DNA of 64,000 nucleotides, from positions 248,001 through 312,000 of the forward strand of contig NZ_JAUSUM010000002.1 of NCBI RefSeq assembly GCF_030813635.1. The letters run 5' to 3'. The stretch comes from Salibacterium salarium (GTDB lineage: Bacteria; Bacillota; Bacilli; Bacillales; Marinococcaceae). This document shows, one piece after another, positions 54,196-64,000 of the stretch (its first letter is position 1; every line of letters starts with the position of its first letter). The position numbers and the translations under genes are program-made. The notes beneath the pieces are model-generated. The model made no database searches and was not told the DNA's origin. It saw only the letters and a program-made list of their open reading frames with translations.

Positions 54196-57100
54196 ATGCC
54201 TAAACGTACCGATATTAAAAAAATTTTAGTTATTGGTTCTGGGCCGATTATTATCGGTCAAGCCGCTGAATTTGATTATGCTGGAACACAAGCGTGCCAA
54301 GCATTAAAAGAAGAAGGATATGAAGTAATTCTAGTGAATTCTAATCCGGCAACCATCATGACTGACACAGCGATGGCCGATAAAGTGTATATGGAGCCAA
54401 TTACGCTTGAATTTGTCAGCCGTATTATTCGTAAGGAGAGACCAGATGCACTTCTACCGACATTAGGGGGACAGACAGGTTTAAATATGGCCATGGAATT
54501 ATATAAAGAAGGAGTTCTTGATCGATACGATATATCTCTGTTAGGAACGGAACTTGAAGCGATTGAAAAGGCAGAAGATCGGGATGTGTTCCGAACACTG
54601 ATGAGGGAATTGAATGAACCCGTTGCGGAAAGTGATATTGTGCACACGTTAGAGGAAGCGAAAATGTTTGTAGAAAAAATTGGTTATCCTATTATTGTTC
54701 GCCCTGCTTATACTTTGGGCGGTACAGGCGGCGGTTTGGTACACAATGAGGAAGAGTTGACGGAAATTGTTGGGTCCGGTTTAAAATACAGTCCAGTGAC
54801 GCAATGTTTAATTGAAAAAAGCATTGCAGGTTTTAAAGAAGTGGAATATGAAGTGATGCGAGATGCAACCGGAGAAAGTATTGTTGTTTGTAATATGGAA
54901 AATATCGATGCAGTAGGAATTCATACAGGGGATTCTATTGTTACTGCTCCCAGTCAGACACTATCAGACCGAGAATATCAAATGCTTCGTAATTCTTCAT
55001 TGAAGATTATCCGAGCTTTAGAAATTGAGGGCGGCTGTAATGTCCAGTTTGCCATGTCTCCTCATAGTTTTGACTACTATATTATTGAAGTAAACCCAAG
55101 AGTAAGTCGTTCTTCGGCTCTAGCATCTAAAGCGACTGGTTATCCTATTGCAAAACTAGCTGCCAAAATTGCTTCCGGATATCGCCTTGATGAGCTAAAA
55201 AATCCAATTACAGGTACGACGTACGCAAGCTTCGAACCAGCACTTGATTACGTCGTAACAAAAATCCCGCGCTGGCCGTTTGATAAATTTGAAGCTGCGA
55301 ATCGTAAGCTTACGACACAAATGAAAGCAACTGGAGAAGTAATGGCGATTGGGCGCAGTTTTGAAGAGTCGATAATGAAAGGAGTTCGTTCACTAGAGAC
55401 AAATAAAACCCATTTATGTGATGCTGCTTTCTATGAATATAGTGATGAACAAGTGACCGAAAAGCTGCAAAAAGCAGAAGATGAACGATTGTTTGTTATT
55501 GGAGAAGCATTTCGGCGGGGATGGTCTGTGGAATACGTGCACGAATGTACGAGCATTGATCCATTCTTCCTGCAAAAATTCGCAGGAATTGTTCATATGG
55601 GAGAAGAGCTATCTCATCATCCAGGTAATTCCGAAATGCTCATGTATGCTAAACAAGTTGGCATACCAGATGGTGTAGTGGCTGCAAGCTGGAATTGGAA
55701 AGAAACAGATGTATATGAGTTCCGCAGGCGCAAACAGATTATGCCGGTCTATAAGATGGTAGATACATGCGCTGCTGAGTTTGAGTCGGAAACCCCATAT
55801 TATTATTCCACCTATGAACAAGAAAATGAAAGTGGACAGAGCAAAAAGCCGTCTGTCCTCGTGTTAGGATCAGGGCCAATCCGTATTGGCCAGGGAGTGG
55901 AATTTGATTATGCAACGGTGCATACCGTGTGGGCCCTTCAAAATGAAGGATATGAAGCAATTATTATGAATAACAATCCGGAAACGGTATCGACAGATTT
56001 CAGCGTGTCTGACAAATTGTACTTTGAACCTTTAACACTAGAAGATGTAATGCATGTTGTCGATCAAGAACAGCCAGAAGGAGTAATAGTTCAATTTGGT
56101 GGTCAAACCGCTGTGAATTTGGCAGATGGATTATATGAACGAGGGGTAACAATACTTGGCACAGCACTCGAGGATATGGACCGGGCGGAAGATCGTGATA
56201 AATTTGAATATACGTTACAGCAACTTGGCATTCCGCAGCCATTAGGTAAAACCGCAGTTTCAACCAATGAGGCAGAGAAAATAGCCTCTGATATTGGTTA
56301 TCCAGTTCTTGTCCGCCCTTCTTATGTCCTAGGCGGCCGCGCTATGGAAATTGTAGATAATGAAACGGAGTTACGTTCTTATATGGATCGGGCAGTGAAG
56401 GTGAATGAAAAACACCCTGTCTTGATTGACCGTTATATGGTTGGCAAAGAAGTAGAAGTAGATGCGATAGCGGACGGAAACACTGTATTTGTTCCGGGAA
56501 TCATGGAACACATTGAACGTGCAGGTGTTCACTCTGGTGATTCTATCGCCGTTTATCCAACACAGACATTGTCTGATGAAATCAAGCAAAAGCTTGTGGA
56601 CCGGACCGTTGCTATTGGTAAAGGTTTAAACATTAAAGGGCTGTTAAATATCCAATTCGTTATACATGACAATGAAGTGTTTGTGTTAGAAGTGAACCCT
56701 AGGGCAAGCCGTACCGTACCATTTTTAAGTAAAATCACAGGTGTTCCGATTGCTTCGGTTGCGACTCGTATCATGACTGGAAGAGATTTGATCAGTCAAG
56801 GTTATGAAGATGGGATGCTACCGGAAAAACAAGAAGTATCCGTTAAAGTACCGGTATTTTCCTTTGCAAAATTGCGCAGAGTTGATATTTCGCTAGGGCC
56901 GGAAATGAAATCGACCGGAGAAGTAATGGGTCGTGATGTTTCATTGGAAAAAGCATTATACAAAGGCTTGATTGCTTCTGGAATGAATATTCCTGAGCAT
57001 GGTTCTGTCTTGTTTACGATTGCAGATAAAAATAAACAGGAAGCACTTGCATTGGCGCAACGGTTTCATAAAATCGGTTATACATTGCTTGCGACGAAAG

Positions 57101-57413
57101 GGACGGCAGATTTTCTCCGAGAGCATGATATTCCTGTTACTGTTGTCAATAAGATTACGGACGAATCTCCTAATCTATTGGATGTTATCCGTGAAGGAAA
57201 AGCACAATTTGTCATTAACACACTCACCCAAGGCAAACAGCCGGCACGCGACGGATTTCGTATTCGCCGGGAAGCAGTCGAAAATGAAGTGGTTTGCATG
57301 ACTTCGATTGATACAGCAGATGCGCTGCTTAAAGTACTCGAGATGATTACATTTTCCGCTGAAGCAATGCCTGAAATGCAAGAACGACAGTCGATGACAA
57401 GTGAGGTGACTGT

Positions 57414-57417
<4 letters not shown>
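54196..57417 (+). CDS. carB: Carbamoyl phosphate synthase, pyrimidine-specific, large subunit
   Basis: A 1073-aa subunit (PyrAB) with two homologous ATP-grasp halves. Each begins with the GSGPIxIGQ motif ([19 protein letters not shown] near residue 12; [19 protein letters not shown] near 560). The C-terminal MGS-like allosteric domain (about 935-1073, [17 protein letters not shown]) senses UMP/PRPP in bacilli. The ATG at 54196 has AAAGGAGAGAGAG upstream; the extra upstream frame lies inside carA. Confidence 0.98.
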
Positions 57418-59810
<2,393 letters not shown>

Positions 59811-59814
<4 letters not shown>

Positions 59815-60464
59815 GAGAATGGTTGGCAAAAGAGTTATTAAATATAGAAGCTGTTAGCTTAAGTCCAAATCATCCTTACACGTGGACATCAGGCTTGAAA
59901 TCACCAATTTATTGTGATAATAGACTAACTCTTTCGTTTCCGAGTTTAAGAAAAAGTATTGCTGAAGGACTCACTGAAATAGTAAGAGAAAAGTTTGCAG
60001 AGGCAGATGTAATCGCGGGTACAGCAACAGCAGGTATTCCGCATGCTGCGTTAGTCGCAGATTTGTTGGAACTGCCGATGATTTACGTTCGTAGTTCGTC
60101 CAAATCGCATGGAAAAGAAAACAAAATTGAAGGTCGACTGCAAAAAGGTCAGAACGTTGTTATCATAGAAGATTTGATTTCGACAGGAGGAAGTGTCGTA
60201 CAAGTGAAAGATGCTGTTACTGAAAGTGGAGCAACAGTACTTGGTGCTGCTGCGATTTTTACGTATGGACTCAAAAAAGGACAAGAAGTTTTATCTGAGG
60301 CTGACCTTGATTGTCACACGCTAACCGATTTCGGAACGTTAATCGAAACAGCCCTTAGTGATGATTACTTAACTAATCAAGAAGCTGAACGTCTACGCTT
60401 ATGGAAGAAGAATCCTGAAAATGAAAACTGGTTGAAGAAGGCATCCTATTCTAAAAAGGAATAA
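59811..60464 (+). CDS. pyrE: Orotate phosphoribosyltransferase
   Basis: A 217-aa enzyme joining orotate and PRPP to OMP. The PRPP-binding motif is VVIIEDLISTGGSVVQVKDA, and GTATAGIPHAALVADLL and the flexible loop RSSSKSHGKENKIEG are conserved. The ATG at 59811 overlaps the pyrF stop, with GTGGAGGG upstream. It is the last pyr gene and is followed by a strong terminator. The cysH sulfate-assimilation genes that follow pyrE in B. subtilis are absent. Confidence 0.97.
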
Positions 60465-60470
60465 CAATAT

Positions 60471-60517
60471 AAAAAGTGGCTTGTCTCTTGGTGTTTTGAA
60501 AGACAAGCCACTTTTTT
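60471..60517. terminator. Bidirectional terminator between pyrE and rqcH
   Basis: AAAAAGTGGCTTGTCT pairs with AGACAAGCCACTTTTT. A and T runs on both sides serve the two convergent genes. Confidence 0.9.
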
Positions 60518-60521
60518 ATAG

Positions 60522-62240
60522 CTATTTTGAGGCACGTAAATTCGTAACTAAATCTTGATCTGGTGTAACGAACACAGTTGATTGATTATCATACGTTACA
60601 AATCCAGGCTTGGCCCCGTTAGGTTTGTGGACATGTTTAATTTTTGTATAGTCGACCGGTACGGAACTTGACTCTTTTGCTTTCGAATAGAAAGCAGCAA
60701 TGTTGGCGGCTTCTAATAGCGTTTCATCGGTGATATCTTGCCCTTGTATAACAACGTGTGATCCTGGAATGTCTTTTGTGTGCAGCCACATGTCATTACG
60801 GTTAGCTACCCGGCTGGTCAAGTATTCGTTCTGTTTATTGTTTTTTCCAACAAACATTTCCGTTCCATCACTGGATATATATTTTTCAAGAACGGGTTTG
60901 ACAGGTTTTTTCTTTTTCTTTCCTTTTTGTGGACGTTTTTTTATATAGCCTTGTTCAGAAAGTTCTTCTCTGATTTCTTCTATATCTGAAGGTGCAGCTG
61001 ATTCAAGCTGTTGAATGAGTTGCTCCAGATATTTCATTTCTGCGTTGGCCTCTTCTATTTGTTGTTTGCTCATTTCGAGTGATTTTTTGGCCTTATTGTA
61101 TTGTCGAAAGTACACTTGTGCATTTTCGGAAGGTGATTTTTCAGCGTCTAGCTCAATCGTAATGGTTCCAGCGTTTTCATCATAATAGTCTATGACTTCT
61201 AATTCTGTTTCACCGCCTTTGACGAGGTGAAGATTTGCAGTAAGAAGCTCGCCTAATTTTTGTGCTTGTAATGATTTTTCTGCACGTTGTTCTGTTTGTT
61301 CAAGTTTTTTAATCTTTTTCTTATTTTTCTGCCATTCATTACGAAGTAGACGTTCTAAGTCATGAGCTCTTTGTTTTACACGGTCTCGTTCTGCTTTGCC
61401 GGAATGGAAACGATCTAGCATTCGACTAACAGATTCGAATTCCTTTTCTTTCCCGTCTATATGGCCTAACTCGAGGACCGAATAATATTCTTTTGAATTA
61501 GTAAATATAATGACCGGCGCATAGCGTTCTTCTATAACGTCTTCCATAATTTTTAAAAATGTACTTGCAATTTTTTGTTCTGTTGCACCAAGACCGGTCC
61601 GATGTATGACCTCTGAAGCGGTTTGTGGGGAAATCCCGTTAAACGATTGAACGAGTTGACGGTCAAGTTTTCCTTGATTCATATCTAATTTCCTCACGAT
61701 GGTTTCTTCATCTGCTTCCAGTGGGTTCAGTTTGTCTTGACTCGGTGGTCCTACATATTCACGTCCAGGTAAAATCGTACGATGTCGGTTTACGGAAGGA
61801 GGAAGATGCTTCATGCTGTCCAAAATGAGGTTCGTGTCCTCTTCAATAAGCATAATATTACTGTGTTTCCCCATAATTTCCACGACTAAATGTTTTGTCG
61901 ATGTATCTCCTAGTTCATTTTTACCTTCAATCACGAATGTAACGACTCGCTCCATTCCATCTTGTCTTATTTCCCTAATGAAGCCACCCTCAATATGTTT
62001 GCGCAATAACATGCAAAACATCGGCGGCTCTTTTGGATTTTCTACTTTAATATCAGTGAAATGCATGCGTGAAAAGCTTGGATTCGCTGACAACAAAAGC
62101 TGGTGATTTTTTTGATTTGCACGAATCGTTAAAAGAAGGTCTGTTTTATATGGTTGTTTTATTTTCGTAATCCGTCCGCTCAAGATTGTATTTTTACATT
62201 CATCAATAACGGCTTTTGTCATAATTCCATCAAAAGACAT
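60522..62240 (-). CDS. rqcH: Ribosome quality control factor RqcH (NEMF/NFACT family)
   Basis: A 572-aa protein (YloA) that binds stalled 50S-peptidyl-tRNA and recruits tRNA-Ala to add C-terminal alanine tails. It has an NFACT-N domain (MSFDGIMTKAVIDEC start, about 1-180), a helix-hairpin-helix region, long coiled coils (about 270-435) and an NFACT-R/DUF814 domain (RVANRNDMWLHTKDIPGSH, about 470-560). At the functionally important position 97-98 it has Glu-Arg (DGMERVV) where B. subtilis RqcH has Asp-Arg. It was earlier annotated as fibronectin-binding protein. Confidence 0.94.
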   Translation of the reverse strand: MSFDGIMTKAVIDECKNTILSGRITKIKQPYKTDLLLTIRANQKNHQLLLSANPSFSRMHFTDIKVENPKEPPMFCMLLRKHIEGGFIREIRQDGMERVVTFVIEGKNELGDTSTKHLVVEIMGKHSNIMLIEEDTNLILDSMKHLPPSVNRHRTILPGREYVGPPSQDKLNPLEADEETIVRKLDMNQGKLDRQLVQSFNGISPQTASEVIHRTGLGATEQKIASTFLKIMEDVIEERYAPVIIFTNSKEYYSVLELGHIDGKEKEFESVSRMLDRFHSGKAERDRVKQRAHDLERLLRNEWQKNKKKIKKLEQTEQRAEKSLQAQKLGELLTANLHLVKGGETELEVIDYYDENAGTITIELDAEKSPSENAQVYFRQYNKAKKSLEMSKQQIEEANAEMKYLEQLIQQLESAAPSDIEEIREELSEQGYIKKRPQKGKKKKKPVKPVLEKYISSDGTEMFVGKNNKQNEYLTSRVANRNDMWLHTKDIPGSHVVIQGQDITDETLLEAANIAAFYSKAKESSSVPVDYTKIKHVHKPNGAKPGFVTYDNQSTVFVTPDQDLVTNLRASK

Positions 62241-62340
62241 ACTTACATTCCATCCTTTCCTCTATTTCATAAGTATAGCATGAATTGAGGCTTGTCTGAA
62301 TAGGATGTGATGACACGTTTTAACTGAAGGGGCGAGTGCA

Positions 62341-64000
62341 ATGAACTGGCATCAACAATCCCAGGAGGAACTGGAGAAAATATTAAATGTGACAGCATCA
62401 ACAGGGTTGACTGAGTCACAGGCGAAAAAACGGATAAAACAACACGGTCTTAATCAACTTGAGGAGAAAAAGAAAATTCCATCATGGCTGCTATTTTTAC
62501 GGCAATTTCAAGATATGATGATACTCTTGTTAATCGGGGCAACACTTGTGTCCGCAGCCTTAGGGGAGTATATTGATGCTCTTACCATCGTTTTTATTGT
62601 ACTGTTAAACGGTATACTCGGTTTTATTCAGGAAAATAAAGCTGAAAAATCATTAGACGCTTTAAAAGAATTAGCTTCACCGACAATGAAGGTGAAAAGA
62701 GATGGTCATTGGATTACAATCCCTTCTGTTGAAGGTGTACCTGGAGATATCGTCAAGCTTCATGGTGGGGATAAAGTTAGTGCTGACATCCGTTTGTTGT
62801 CAGTAAATAGTTTAAGTGCAGAAGAGTCTGCTTTAACTGGAGAATCGTATCCTGTACAAAAATCGAATGACCGTTTGAAAGATACAAACGTTTCTATCGG
62901 TGAACGTGTGAATATGGCATTTGCTGGGACATTAGTAACAAAAGGAGATGCTGTCGGTGTCATTGTCGCCACAGGGATGAAGACAGAAATGGGGAAAATC
63001 GCGCATCTTTTAAGCGATTCGGTTAAATCAGAAACGCCACTTCAAAAACGGCTCGCTCATTTGGGAACGATATTAATTACCGGCGCTCTAATTTTAACGG
63101 CACTGGTGGTTATTATAGGCTTAATGCAAGGACAGCCGTTTTATAAAATGATTCTTTCTGGCGTATCGCTTGCTGTTGCAGCGATTCCTGAAGGTCTCCC
63201 TGCAATCGTAACAGTCGTTCTAGCACTTGGTGTACAGCGAATGATTAAACGGCAAGCTATCGTTCGTCATCTTCCCGCGGTGGAAACACTAGGATGTGCA
63301 TCTGTTATTTGCTCAGATAAAACCGGAACTCTTACCCAAAATAAAATGAAAGTGACAGCGTTATGGAATCCATCGGGTATCACATTCCGCTCTTCAAAAA
63401 AGGGATTTTCTAAATTTTCTTATGAGAATTTGCTTTCATTTTCGGTTTTATGTAATCAAGCTGCAATGGATGCAACAGAAGCGAATGAAAAAATTCAGGG
63501 AGATTCGACCGAGTTGGCCCTTATTGAGGCTGCACAATCTGCTGGTATTTCTCTCAACCAGTTGTTTTCTTCGTACCGGGTGGAAAAAGTGTTTCCGTTT
63601 GATTCGGAACGAAAACGAATGACTGTCATCGTCAGGGACAAGACGGGAACAGCATTTGTAGTAACTAAAGGGGCACCGGATGTTTTACTTGATCTAACGA
63701 CCACGATTATGGAGAGAGGTAAGGCTGAAAAATTATCTGCTTTTAAGAAAGAAAATATTTATCGTGCGATTGAGGATATGGCAAGTAGAGCTTTGCGTAC
63801 CATTGCCGTTGCTTATAGACCACTGGATAAAGGAGAAACGATAAAAGATGTGACAAAAGCGGAAAAGAATTTGTCTTTTATAGGAATGGAAGGAATGATA
63901 GATCCACCGCGGCCTGAAGTAAAAGAGGCGATTCAAGAATGTCGCAGTGCCGGAATTAAAACGATAATGATTACAGGTGACCATAAATTAACTGCAGCTG
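62341..64000 (+). CDS. yloB: P-type calcium-transporting ATPase (partial, 3' end outside window)
   Basis: A P2A-type cation ATPase similar to B. subtilis YloB; 553 codons are visible. The N-terminal actuator region contains LTGESYPVQK. The M4 ion-site motif is AAIPEGLPA, as in SERCA-type Ca2+ pumps. The phosphorylation motif SDKTGTLTQNK (Asp about residue 327) is present, followed by the nucleotide domain. The TGD motif (MITGDHK) is the last part seen before the window ends. The ATG at 62341 has AAGGGGCGAG upstream. It is divergent from rqcH, as yloA/yloB are neighbours in B. subtilis. Confidence 0.94.
   Translation, partial: MNWHQQSQEELEKILNVTASTGLTESQAKKRIKQHGLNQLEEKKKIPSWLLFLRQFQDMMILLLIGATLVSAALGEYIDALTIVFIVLLNGILGFIQENKAEKSLDALKELASPTMKVKRDGHWITIPSVEGVPGDIVKLHGGDKVSADIRLLSVNSLSAEESALTGESYPVQKSNDRLKDTNVSIGERVNMAFAGTLVTKGDAVGVIVATGMKTEMGKIAHLLSDSVKSETPLQKRLAHLGTILITGALILTALVVIIGLMQGQPFYKMILSGVSLAVAAIPEGLPAIVTVVLALGVQRMIKRQAIVRHLPAVETLGCASVICSDKTGTLTQNKMKVTALWNPSGITFRSSKKGFSKFSYENLLSFSVLCNQAAMDATEANEKIQGDSTELALIEAAQSAGISLNQLFSSYRVEKVFPFDSERKRMTVIVRDKTGTAFVVTKGAPDVLLDLTTTIMERGKAEKLSAFKKENIYRAIEDMASRALRTIAVAYRPLDKGETIKDVTKAEKNLSFIGMEGMIDPPRPEVKEAIQECRSAGIKTIMITGDHKLTAA

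Overview
The window is a chromosomal core segment of an endospore-forming member of the Bacillaceae. Gene order follows the Bacillus subtilis ylb - dcw (division and cell wall) - sporulation sigma - ylm - ileS - pyr arrangement almost gene for gene. Sporulation genes (ylbJ, gerR, spoVD, spoVE, spoIIGA, sigE, sigG) show that it makes spores. A NaChBac-type voltage-gated sodium channel gene beside the proline operon suggests an alkaliphilic or salt-adapted species. The DNA is AT-rich, with frequent TTG/GTG starts and strong Shine-Dalgarno (SD) sites. I see no tRNA, rRNA, insertion sequence, prophage or CRISPR array.

Layout. 1-817: 3' end of an aspartate kinase. 879-5430 (minus): sodium channel and the proBAC proline operon behind a proline T-box leader. 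5494-15824: yqjQ, then the ylb block (ylbG, an inserted MFS transporter, a structured RNA in the position of the ylbH leader, rsmD, coaD, ylbJ, ylbL, ylbM/tmcAL, ylbN, rpmF, gerR, ylbP). 16015-18097: a DUF3397 membrane protein and bshC. 18251-36845: the dcw cluster mraZ-rsmH-ftsL-pbpB-spoVD-murE-mraY-murD-spoVE-murG-murB-divIB-ylxW-ylxX-sbp-ftsA-ftsZ. 37056-39678: spoIIGA, sigE, sigG. 39795-43809: ylmC-ylmD-ylmE-sepF-ylmG-ylmH-divIVA. 44183-48461: ileS behind an isoleucine T-box, lspA, rluD. 48458-60464: the complete de novo pyrimidine operon pyrR-pyrP-pyrB-pyrC-carA-carB-pyrK-pyrD-pyrF-pyrE with three PyrR leader elements. 60522-64000: rqcH (minus) and a calcium-type P-ATPase cut by the window end.

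How the genes work together. The dcw block makes lipid II (MurE, MraY, MurD, MurG, MurB), polymerises and cross-links it (SpoVE, PbpB, SpoVD) and builds the divisome (FtsL, DivIB, FtsA, FtsZ, later SepF and DivIVA). SpoIIGA activates pro-sigma-E, and sigma-G follows in the forespore. Candidate sigma-E, sigma-F/G and sigma-H promoters lie where those regulators would be expected. The pyr operon makes UMP from bicarbonate, glutamine and aspartate.

The window looks like conserved core genome, and I do not see a new protein system in it. The most interesting signals are regulatory: a 10-bp-period GTGG array upstream of mraZ; a PyrR leader before pyrP that seems to hide the SD site instead of forming a terminator; an apparent ATT start codon for spoIIGA with a perfect palindrome over its promoter; and a tandem-hairpin leader before rsmD.
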